A stretch of DNA of 8,239 bases, taken from the NCBI GenBank assembly GCA_934773085.1, contig CAKVMU010000065.1:1-8239 (forward strand), in the 5' to 3' direction. Below the pieces are notes generated by a model. It was not told the origin of the DNA. It searched no databases and was given only the letters and a program-made list of their open reading frames with translations. A program made the position numbers and the translations under genes. Origin of the DNA: an uncultured Candidatus Melainabacteria bacterium (GTDB taxonomy: Bacteria; Cyanobacteriota; Vampirovibrionia; Gastranaerophilales; Gastranaerophilaceae). Below, piece by piece: positions 1 through 6,027 of the stretch (its first letter is position 1; each line of letters opens with the position of its first letter).

Positions 1-652
1 TTTCTGTATTTTCTGCTGATTCAGTAACAACTTGTTCTGCAACTGTGGTTGTTTCGGCGGGTGTGACCTCTTCCGGCTTTGGTTCAACCGGTTTTGTCTC
101 TTCCGGTTTGACCTCTTCCGCTTTCGGTTCTGCCGGTTTTGTCTCTTCCGGTTTGATTTCTTCCGTTTTCGGTTCAACCGGTTTTGTCTCTTCCGGTTTG
201 ACCTCTTCTGCTTTGACCTCTTCAGTCTTTGGCTCGACCGGTTTACCCCCGCCGGATTTGTTCTTAGCTTCCTCCAATGCTTTTTCAGCATTCTGCAATT
301 CTTCTTTTGCTTTATTTATAGCATCTTCATCTGCTTCTTTTTTTGCTTTTTCAAGGGCAGCTTTCTTATCTTTAACAGCTTCTTCAAGCTTTTTCAGCTC
401 TTCAGCTGTTTTATTGGCTTCTTTTTCAACTGCACCTTCTGCTTTTTTAGCAGCTTTCCACCAGTTGTGCTTGTGTCCGATAACACCGACGGCAATAACA
501 GCTGCTAAGGCTGTTGCGCCAATCATGTATTTTACGGCATTTGACTTTTCTTCGTCCGGAACATTCCCTATAGTTGTACCTTTAAAGTTTGTTGTTTTTT
601 TGTTTTCGGCAATAATAGGGGTGTTATTTAATCCTATTTTTTCAATAGACAT
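1..652 (-). CDS. Membrane-anchored Lys/Glu/Pro-repeat protein (partial, C-terminus outside window)
   Basis: The reading frame is open from ATG at 652 to the left edge (217 codons), so the C-terminus is missing. An AAAGGA ribosome binding site lies 5-6 nt upstream of the ATG. Order of parts: a polar N-terminus with the short motif NFKGT (residues 22-26); one hydrophobic segment, about residues 42-59, likely membrane-spanning; HKHNWW just after it; a highly charged Ala/Glu/Lys region, about 66-132, with strong coiled-coil or single-helix character; a GGG break at 134-136; then a Pro/Glu/Lys tail built from 15-residue repeats of the type KPVEPKTEEIKPEET. The tail resembles the extended periplasm-spanning linkers of TonB-like proteins, but no TonB C-terminal domain is visible in the window. 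The repeat could equally be a spacer in a surface or scaffold protein. The family is not recognised and no function is assigned. The antisense strand is also open here, but its Ser/Phe-rich product is an artefact of the repeat. Confidence 0.85.
   Translation of the reverse strand, partial: MSIEKIGLNNTPIIAENKKTTNFKGTTIGNVPDEEKSNAVKYMIGATALAAVIAVGVIGHKHNWWKAAKKAEGAVEKEANKTAEELKKLEEAVKDKKAALEKAKKEADEDAINKAKEELQNAEKALEEAKNKSGGGKPVEPKTEEVKAEEVKPEETKPVEPKTEEIKPEETKPAEPKAEEVKPEETKPVEPKPEEVTPAETTTVAEQVVTESAENTE
81..230. repeat. 45-bp in-frame tandem repeat (coding)
   Basis: Three adjoining 45-bp units are visible at 81-125, 126-170 and 171-215. Each begins GGTTCWRCCGG or similar on the plus strand and contains the shared core GTTTTGTCTCTTCCGG. 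The third unit is followed by a 15-bp partial duplication (216-230), and partial copies flank the array on both sides. The units encode 15 residues each on the minus strand and keep frame, so copy-number change would lengthen or shorten the protein tail without a frameshift. They are directly adjacent with no spacers, so this is not a CRISPR array. Confidence 0.85.
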
Positions 653-744
653 AGTTATCCTTTCATTTTCTAACCTTATTCTAATAAAGTATCCTAAATA
701 AAAGAAATTGCTTATATTTGCACATGGGGTTAACAAATCTTTAT

Positions 745-1974
745 CTATTGAACACCGGTTGCACCGTTTTTAGTTCCGTTTTTCTTGATTTCTTTTAGTT
801 GCTGTTTGCGTTCACGGAGTTTGTAGTATGTTTCCATATCCATTTGGTGAATCTTGCGTTGGTATTCAAGTTTTTTGACTTTATCATCAAATTTCTTATC
901 TTCTTTTTCTCGAGCTTCTTTAGCTTTTTCAAGTTTTTTTGCTTGGCGAGCTTCAAACTCTACTTCAGATGCATCTTTGACTGAATCTTCCGCTAATCTG
1001 TATCCGATAACTGATACAGGGATATCAGTCCCGTCCAATGATTCCAGTCTGGAATTCGTTCCTTCCGTGTCAATACTCCAAGTCCCCAAAAATTTAGGAA
1101 CGTCGCCTGTGTATGCGTAAGCACAAACGATGATTCTGTTATCGTCGTTTGCATCAAACCCCATTGGATAGATATCCCAACGGTTTTCATCAAAGTCAAC
1201 TCCGCCTTCTTTAGCCCAGTAGTTAATTATGGCATCTCTGATTTGCGGAAGTCTTGTTCCTTCACGTTTGTCAAAGTCATATATCCACAGGTCTGTTTTC
1301 CATATTCCGTCGTGGCGGTAACCGATTTTTTCTTTTACGGCAAGTTTTTTGTTATCGCTTGAAAAATCAATTGGTGTAAGGGTTCTGAATATAAATTTTG
1401 TATCAATATCTTTTGAAGTTGAAAGGAGTGGGGTTTCTTCCCTTTGTACAATGTTTGCACGCATAGCTTTTTCAGTATCACTAAGCGTCGGGTCCAATTT
1501 GATTAAAAATAAATCGCAAGATGTGCAATCGGATTGAGCGTAATAGTAAACAGCAGGGTATACCAGCATTGTTTTATCACCTGAAATTATTCCTTGAGCG
1601 TTAATTTGTCTGTCAAAGTTGAGCTTGCGTGGCAGATTCAACTCCGGACTTCCGATTGGGTCGTTGTATTTCACCAATTTGAAAGTTTTTTGAGGGACAT
1701 AAACCATATTGGAATCTTTTGGCATATCCGCTTCTGTAATCTCAATTTCTTTTTTCGATTTTGCACGTGACTTAGCTTCGTACTCTTCCCGTGTCATATA
1801 ACCGGATTCCGGCATACGACTTTTTTCGTACTTTTCGGTTACTTCTACTTTATTAACTTCATTTTGGTAAATACATTCTGCAGCACCTCTGTCCTGTTTT
1901 TTGACAATCGGGTATTTCATTTGGTTAAAATGAACTTTTGTCGCCATTATCATACCTGCAAGAGCTGAGAACAT
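745..1974 (-). CDS. Conserved-looking protein with weak beta-propeller (TolB/PD40-like) region and C-terminal coiled coil
   Basis: The start is taken as the ATG at 1974, which overlaps the stop of the response regulator gene by one base (TAATG) and gives 409 residues. An in-frame ATG at 1947 with AGG 7 nt upstream is a fair alternative. The N-terminus is only mildly hydrophobic and no clear signal peptide is seen. Residues about 100-330 alternate short beta-like stretches with polar loops. One of them has the form FSSDNKKLAVKEK followed by DLWIYDFDKREGTRL, which resembles the PD40/TolB propeller blade pattern (S-D-x-x-K-L-A ... L-W-I-Y-D). A CxxC pair sits at C150-C153. Residues about 335-400 are almost entirely charged and helical, probably a coiled coil. 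The family is not recognised; the propeller call is inference from pattern only. Coupling to the two-component genes suggests a role in, or regulation by, that system. Confidence 0.75.
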   Translation of the reverse strand: MFSALAGMIMATKVHFNQMKYPIVKKQDRGAAECIYQNEVNKVEVTEKYEKSRMPESGYMTREEYEAKSRAKSKKEIEITEADMPKDSNMVYVPQKTFKLVKYNDPIGSPELNLPRKLNFDRQINAQGIISGDKTMLVYPAVYYYAQSDCTSCDLFLIKLDPTLSDTEKAMRANIVQREETPLLSTSKDIDTKFIFRTLTPIDFSSDNKKLAVKEKIGYRHDGIWKTDLWIYDFDKREGTRLPQIRDAIINYWAKEGGVDFDENRWDIYPMGFDANDDNRIIVCAYAYTGDVPKFLGTWSIDTEGTNSRLESLDGTDIPVSVIGYRLAEDSVKDASEVEFEARQAKKLEKAKEAREKEDKKFDDKVKKLEYQRKIHQMDMETYYKLRERKQQLKEIKKNGTKNGATGVQ

Positions 1975-2627
1975 TAAACCAACCCTTCTTTCATTGCAGT
2001 AACAGTTGCTTGAGTTCTGGTGGAAGCACAAAGTTTTTGAAGAATACTGTGAACATGAGCTTTGGCGGTTGCCCTCGTAATAACAAGCTTGTCTGCTATT
2101 TGCGGGTTGGAAAGTCCCTCTACCATTAAAGCGAGTACATCCAATTCTCTGTCAGTCAAACCGTAGTTGTTTTTATGTGTTCCGCTTACCGGAGTAGCTA
2201 CCGGAGCCGGTTTCTGCAGGTTAGAGAACACAACCTTTGCGATTGCAGGGTCAATCCAGCCAACTCCTTCGTATACGGATTTTATAGCTGTAATTGTTTG
2301 TTCCGGAGAAGCCCCTTTCATTATGTATCCGTCAGCACCGGCCTTGAAAGATTCAAATATATCTTGCTCTCCGTCACGTGAAGTGAATATAAGAATTTTT
2401 ACATCCGGCAAAAACTCCTTGATTCTTTGAGTTGCTTCAATTCCGTCCATATTAGGAAGACCGATGTCCATTAAAATGACATCGGGAGAAAATTCTCTTG
2501 CTTTTTTTACCCCGTCCAATCCGTCAACTGCTTCTGCTGCCAGATGTATCCCTTCGGTTTTATCTAACAACATAGATAATCCCATTCTGTATAGTTCGTG
2601 ATCTTCTACCAGTAAAACATTAATCAT
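1974..2627 (-). CDS. NarL/FixJ-type response regulator (REC + LuxR HTH)
   Basis: This 217-residue DNA-binding regulator is presumably phosphorylated by the kinase encoded just upstream. The receiver domain (about 1-120) has all the usual residues: E8-D9 acidic pocket, phosphoacceptor D54 in LMDIGLPNMDG, T82 and K104. A Pro/Ala-rich linker (about 137-150) leads to a LuxR-type HTH (about 155-217) beginning GLTDRELDVLALM with the recognition region TRATAKAHVHSILQKL. The HTH and its ending, QATVTAMKEGLV, resemble cyanobacterial LuxR-type regulators. The ATG at 2627 is chosen because GGAG lies 6 nt upstream; a TTG four codons earlier (2639) is less likely. The gene overlaps the kinase stop by 8 nt (ATGATTAA), which points to translational coupling. 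Its targets cannot be read from the sequence. Confidence 0.95.
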   Translation of the reverse strand: MINVLLVEDHELYRMGLSMLLDKTEGIHLAAEAVDGLDGVKKAREFSPDVILMDIGLPNMDGIEATQRIKEFLPDVKILIFTSRDGEQDIFESFKAGADGYIMKGASPEQTITAIKSVYEGVGWIDPAIAKVVFSNLQKPAPVATPVSGTHKNNYGLTDRELDVLALMVEGLSNPQIADKLVITRATAKAHVHSILQKLCASTRTQATVTAMKEGLV

Positions 2628-4179
2628 TTGCAGCTCCAATCGGACGGTTTACGACCGTATCAGTAAGAATAAAAGAAAATTCGCTTCCCTTATTCAGTAC
2701 ACTTTCTAACCAAATTTTTCCTCCGTGTGACTCAATAATTTGTCTTGATAAATAAAGTCCTAAACCTGTTCCGGCGGAACGTTTTTTGCTTGTTCCCTGA
2801 GAAAATCTTTGGAACATGTTTGGAATATCTTCTTGCGGAATCCCGCATCCGTTGTCTGATACAGAAAATATTAAATCGTTACTCTCATTTTTAATCGTGA
2901 TGGTGACTTTTCCTTCTTCTCCGGTGTAATTTATCGCATTTCCGCAAAGGTTGCAGATTACACGACGGAGTTCACTTCTGTCAGCATTGATTTCAAGATT
3001 TTTGTCGGAACATTCAATCTCAAAGTCGATTTTCTTATTGTCCGCAAGAGGTTTTAGTTCGTCATAGACGTGTTTTGTTAATTCATAAATATTGAAATCA
3101 GTTTTGTTCAACACTAGTTTTTCTGCATCGTATTTGTAAACCTCAAGTAGCGCATTGACAAGTCCGAGCAAGTCTTCGTTGCTTTTTTGCATAGTTGATA
3201 AAAGCAATTTTTGCTTTTCGTCCAATTCGCCAAGTGCGCCGTCCAAGAAAAATTTAAGAGTTTGAATTGCAGCCAATAGCGGAGTTCTTAAGTCGTGAGT
3301 AAGAGTTGCGATAAAATCATCTCTCAATCGGTCAGCTTTCTTTTGTTCGGTAACATCTCTTATCACACCCACAAATCGTTTGAAATCATCTTCCGGATTG
3401 ATTCTCGCAAAGCTTATTTCTACAGGAACAACAGAGTTGCTCAAAGGGTTTTTTATGTAAAAATCTCTCAAGAATAATTCATTCTCTTCAACCTTATGCA
3501 ACTCTTTTGAAATGAATGTTTTTTTGCTGAACAAAAAGTCGTCAATAGATGCGTTAATGATTTTGCTGTTAACGAGTCCGATAAGGTTTTCGCAAGCAGG
3601 GTTTACTTGTTCGATAATTCCGTCTTCATTGAGAATTACGATTCCGTCTGCGCAATAGGTTACAATTCCTGCTAATTTAGCATTGGATTGTTTTAAATCA
3701 GCTGTTCTCTCGTCAACTATCTGTTCAAGATTATGAGAATACTTTTCAAGTTCTTTCTTTGCATCTTCAAGCTCAAGAATCTTTTGTCTCAGCTGGCTCA
3801 GAAGGTAGCTTCTTTCGATACCATTTTTTATGTTTATTATTAAATCGTCATTGCTCCAAGGTTTTTCTATATATCTGTACAAACCTATTTCGTTAATCGC
3901 TTTTATAGCATTTTCTTTGTCTGCATAGCCAGTCAGCAGAATTTTGCTGACTTCCGGATAAGTTTTATTAACTTCGCTTAAAAACTCTAAGCCGTTCATT
4001 TCCGGCATTAAAAAGTCTGAAATAACCAAATCCGGTGTGTTATTTTTTAAGAATTCTAAAGCTTCTTTCGGACTGTTAAAAAAATGTGCATCCGAAAATC
4101 CCTCTACCTTCAATAACGTACTGAAAGCTGAGGTAACTATTTTTTCATCATCGACTACAACAATCTTCCCCTTGTTCAT
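2620..4179 (-). CDS. Hybrid sensor histidine kinase, REC-PAS-HisKA-HATPase
   Basis: This is a 519-residue kinase with an N-terminal receiver domain and no membrane segments, so probably cytoplasmic. The REC domain (about 1-122) has D10-D11, phosphoacceptor D55 (ISDFLMPEMNG), T83 and K106 in YRYIEKPW. A coiled coil follows (about 124-168), then a PAS domain (about 168-282) ending GVIRDVTEQKKA, as PAS domains often do before a kinase core. HisKA has the H-box THDLRTP with H295. The HATPase_c domain has N410/N414 (N-box), D442 in SDNGCGIP and the G2 loop GTGLGL (470-475). All catalytic residues are intact. The H-box region (DFIATLTHDLRTPLLAAIQT) resembles cyanobacterial kinases that pair with LuxR-type regulators. 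The order, receiver first, means that phosphorylation of D55 could tune the kinase. The ATG at 4179 has GGGGA almost abutting it, so ribosome spacing is short; no better start is seen. Confidence 0.95.
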   Translation of the reverse strand: MNKGKIVVVDDEKIVTSAFSTLLKVEGFSDAHFFNSPKEALEFLKNNTPDLVISDFLMPEMNGLEFLSEVNKTYPEVSKILLTGYADKENAIKAINEIGLYRYIEKPWSNDDLIINIKNGIERSYLLSQLRQKILELEDAKKELEKYSHNLEQIVDERTADLKQSNAKLAGIVTYCADGIVILNEDGIIEQVNPACENLIGLVNSKIINASIDDFLFSKKTFISKELHKVEENELFLRDFYIKNPLSNSVVPVEISFARINPEDDFKRFVGVIRDVTEQKKADRLRDDFIATLTHDLRTPLLAAIQTLKFFLDGALGELDEKQKLLLSTMQKSNEDLLGLVNALLEVYKYDAEKLVLNKTDFNIYELTKHVYDELKPLADNKKIDFEIECSDKNLEINADRSELRRVICNLCGNAINYTGEEGKVTITIKNESNDLIFSVSDNGCGIPQEDIPNMFQRFSQGTSKKRSAGTGLGLYLSRQIIESHGGKIWLESVLNKGSEFSFILTDTVVNRPIGAAND

Positions 4180-4197
4180 ATCCCCATCTTAACCCAA

Positions 4198-4225
4198 ATA
4201 ATGTCATTAGACAAATTATTAACAA
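4198..4225 (-). promoter_or_regulatory. Candidate promoter for the minus-strand kinase operon
   Basis: Read on the minus strand, TTGTTA (4225-4220) and CATTAT (4203-4198) are separated by 16 nt, with TG one base upstream of the -10 hexamer as in extended -10 promoters. Each hexamer matches four of six consensus positions. The start of transcription would fall about 12 nt before the kinase ATG. It overlaps the -35 of the divergent pilin promoter. This is a weak call. Confidence 0.35.
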
Positions 4226-4246
4226 TTATTAATTCTATGCTATAAT
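4219..4246 (+). promoter_or_regulatory. Sigma70-type promoter for the pilin gene
   Basis: TTAACA (4219-4224, five of six to consensus) and a perfect TATAAT (4241-4246) are separated by 16 nt. TGC directly before the -10 makes it an extended -10 promoter. Transcription should begin near 4253, about 22 nt before the pilin ATG, with a GGAGG ribosome binding site at 4263-4267. This is the best promoter match in the window. Confidence 0.75.
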
Positions 4247-4274
4247 CTAATGTAGTCAAATCGGAGGATATATG

Positions 4275-5015
4275 ATGAGAAAAAGAGGGTATACTCTTTC
4301 GGAAATACTGGTCGCATTAACTATTGTAGGCGTTATTGCAGCTCTTGTTATACCTCAATTGGTTAAAAATATACAAAAGAATGAAACAGGTGCAATTCTT
4401 GCCAAATCTGTAGAGCAGCTGGAAACCGGATTTCAGAACGTAATACAGACGGCCAATGACCACTACACAGACGGAAGTTATGCAGAAGTTTTGGCGGTTA
4501 TTTCTCCGGATGATTTAACAACAGATGGTGGAACCGGTGCAGAGAGTGTTGATAAATCAATTGTGGTGACTCCAAATTTCAGCAAGATGTTCCCTTATTT
4601 GGGGTTAACCAAAATTACAATGGCTTACAGTGATTTTAAAGATATCAAAAAGTTTGATGGTCAAAAGGATGCATTGATATCAGCTTTGATAAATGCAAAC
4701 ACAAAGTATAAGTTTTCTAAAACTCCGGCATCTGTATTTATTTTCTTGACAGCTTTTGTTGATAATGATAAAACGGTACGACAGGCAGATCCGGACTTTG
4801 AAGTTGGAACAATCACAATTGATACAAACGGTTTTGACAAAGCTCCTAATGTATGGGGTAAGGATTTGTTCCAATTTAAGCTTCATAATAACGGGAAAAT
4901 GATTCCGGTAGGCTCTGATGATTATACAGAAAAATGTGCTGATGGAAATATAACTGACGGCAAATCCTGTACCGCAAGAGTTGTTGCGGACGGATGGAAA
5001 GTTAAATATTACTAA
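4275..5015 (+). CDS. Type IV pilin-like prepilin (class III signal peptide)
   Basis: This is a secreted pilin or pseudopilin precursor of 246 residues. The N-terminus MRKRG/YTLSEILVALTI is a type IV prepilin signal: a short basic leader ending in G5, cleavage before Y6, and the conserved Glu at +5 (E10), followed by a hydrophobic helix (about 6-26) that would anchor the protein and form the filament core. A prepilin peptidase is expected but is not in the window. The globular part has no recognised domain. Two cysteines near the C-terminus, in EKCADG and KSCTARV, could form a disulfide loop. The second of two adjacent ATGs (4275) is chosen because GGAGG lies 7 nt upstream; the first (4272) leaves only 4 nt. 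A strong promoter lies just before it. The substrate or filament type is unknown. Roles in adhesion, secretion or DNA uptake are all possible. Confidence 0.9.
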   Translation: MRKRGYTLSEILVALTIVGVIAALVIPQLVKNIQKNETGAILAKSVEQLETGFQNVIQTANDHYTDGSYAEVLAVISPDDLTTDGGTGAESVDKSIVVTPNFSKMFPYLGLTKITMAYSDFKDIKKFDGQKDALISALINANTKYKFSKTPASVFIFLTAFVDNDKTVRQADPDFEVGTITIDTNGFDKAPNVWGKDLFQFKLHNNGKMIPVGSDDYTEKCADGNITDGKSCTARVVADGWKVKYY

Positions 5016-5034
5016 TTGAAAAGGAGAGAATAAA

Positions 5035-5268
5035 ATGGCAGAAGCAAAAATTTTAGCAAGTATTCAAAGAAGTGATACAGAACAATTACAAATTTCTATT
5101 TCAGAATATAGAGGAAAAAGTTATTTCAATTTGAGAATATTCTATACAACGGATGACGGTGCAACTTGGCTTCCAACAAAGAAAGGTGTAACGTTTGCTC
5201 CGGATCAGCTTGACATTTTGTCAGATGCTATAGAAGAAGCAAAAAAGGAATTTATGACTGAGGAATAA
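5035..5268 (+). CDS. PC4/Sub1-type transcriptional coactivator-like ssDNA-binding protein
   Basis: This is a 77-residue protein with the PC4 (p15/Sub1) C-terminal domain signature: a strand pattern around ISISEYRGKSYFNLR (20-34), then FYTTDDG, then W45-LPTKKGV (K49, K50, G51), then an amphipathic helix (about 55-72). Eukaryotic PC4 and its bacterial homologues bind single-stranded or melted DNA as dimers through this curved beta-sheet. The whole protein is the domain, with no N-terminal regulatory tail, as is usual in bacterial versions. AAGGAG lies 8 nt before the ATG, and the gene starts 19 nt after the pilin stop, so both probably share the upstream promoter. The stop codon lies inside the stem of a terminator hairpin. 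The in vivo role is unknown; RNA polymerase or replication partners are inference. Confidence 0.85.
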   Translation: MAEAKILASIQRSDTEQLQISISEYRGKSYFNLRIFYTTDDGATWLPTKKGVTFAPDQLDILSDAIEEAKKEFMTEE

Positions 5269-5289
5269 GCGTATGCTTATTCCCTTTTT
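5262..5289 (+). terminator. Rho-independent terminator overlapping the PC4-like stop codon
   Basis: A perfect 9-bp stem, GGAATAAGC (5262-5270) with GCTTATTCC (5275-5283), closes a 4-nt loop GTAT and is followed after one C by TTTTT (5285-5289). The TAA stop of the PC4-like gene (5266-5268) lies within the left arm. It should end most transcripts from the pilin promoter. The stem is AT-rich and the T-tract short, so some readthrough into the kinase gene is likely. Confidence 0.8.
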
Positions 5290-5307
5290 GTTAAATGAGG
5301 TTAAAAG

Positions 5308-6027
5308 ATGTCTGATTCGGTACAAGAAGAATTTATTGCAACAGTATCTCACGAGTTGAGAACTCCGCTTACAAGTATACGGGGGTTTTCTCAAACCCTT
5401 TTGAGTTCGTGGGACAAGTTGGATGAAGAAAGCAAGAAAAAGTTTGTAGGCATCATAGAAGAACAATCAAACAGGCTTATAAATTTGGTCGAAAATATTT
5501 TAACTGTTTCAAGAATGAATGCTGACAAACCGTTGTTGCGCTCAGTAAATGTGAATAGTGCATCAGAAAAAGTTATACAAATGCTTGCACAAAAATATAC
5601 GGACCACAAGATTATTTCTCATTTTAACAATCATTTGCCGCCGGTAAGACTGGATGAAGACAAGTTTCAACAAGTACTTACAAACCTTGTTGACAATGCT
5701 TGTAAGTATTCAGAAAGCGGAAAGTCAGTGGAAGTTGCGACTTCTTTTGCGAACTCTGATTCCGTGCTTGTAACAGTTAAAGATTATGGTTGCGGTATAA
5801 AAAAGGAAGATTCAGAGAAAGTTTTTGATAAATTTATAAGATTAGAGAACCATTTGACCAGCAAAACTCAAGGGAACGGGCTTGGGCTTTATATAACCAA
5901 AAATCTTGTGAATTCAATGGGTGGCAAGATAACATTTGAAAGTGTACCGAATAAGGGTACTGTTTTTATGTTAGAATTCCCGTTCTATAATCAAGAGGAG
6001 GTGTTGAAATGCTCTCAACAGTCTTGA
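5308..6027 (+). CDS. Sensor-less histidine kinase core (HisKA + HATPase)
   Basis: This is a 239-residue soluble kinase consisting of only the catalytic core. The H-box SHELRTPL begins almost at the N-terminus, with phosphoacceptor H15. The HisKA dimerisation helices run to about residue 70, followed by HATPase_c (about 80-232) with N126/N130 in LTNLVDNACKYS, D159 in KDYGCGI and the G2 loop GNGLGLY (189-195). All key residues are present, so it should be active. There is no PAS, GAF, HAMP or membrane segment, so the signal must come from a partner protein. GAGG lies 7 nt upstream of the ATG. The next gene overlaps its end by 19 nt, which suggests that product is its partner. The terminator just upstream leaves only about 18 nt free, so expression may depend on readthrough. 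The start could be misplaced only if an upstream extension crossed the terminator, which is unlikely. Confidence 0.92.
   Translation: MSDSVQEEFIATVSHELRTPLTSIRGFSQTLLSSWDKLDEESKKKFVGIIEEQSNRLINLVENILTVSRMNADKPLLRSVNVNSASEKVIQMLAQKYTDHKIISHFNNHLPPVRLDEDKFQQVLTNLVDNACKYSESGKSVEVATSFANSDSVLVTVKDYGCGIKKEDSEKVFDKFIRLENHLTSKTQGNGLGLYITKNLVNSMGGKITFESVPNKGTVFMLEFPFYNQEEVLKCSQQS

Noticed and set aside
81..230. Possible CRISPR array
   Set aside because: Units are directly adjacent without spacers, have a 45-bp period divisible by three, and encode a regular protein repeat.
32..701. Long plus-strand reading frames rich in Ser/Phe/Gly
   Set aside because: They are antisense to the repeat-tail gene. 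The minus strand has a ribosome binding site, a membrane segment and sensible composition; the plus-strand products are low-complexity.
1975..2031. Extending the propeller-like protein to an earlier start at 2031
   Set aside because: It would lie entirely inside the response regulator's HTH coding region, and the added residues look random (Cys/Asn-rich).
1938..2430. Plus-strand frames at 1938-2129, 2167-2430 and 2175-2381
   Set aside because: They are antisense to the well-supported response regulator, with no ribosome binding sites or recognisable domains.
2628..2639. TTG start for the response regulator
   Set aside because: The ATG at 2627 has GGAG at good spacing and begins the receiver at the usual point.
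5226..5234. TGCTATAGA, an extended -10-like promoter inside the PC4-like gene
   Set aside because: TTGACA upstream is only 13 nt away, and a transcript from here would still meet the terminator at 5262.
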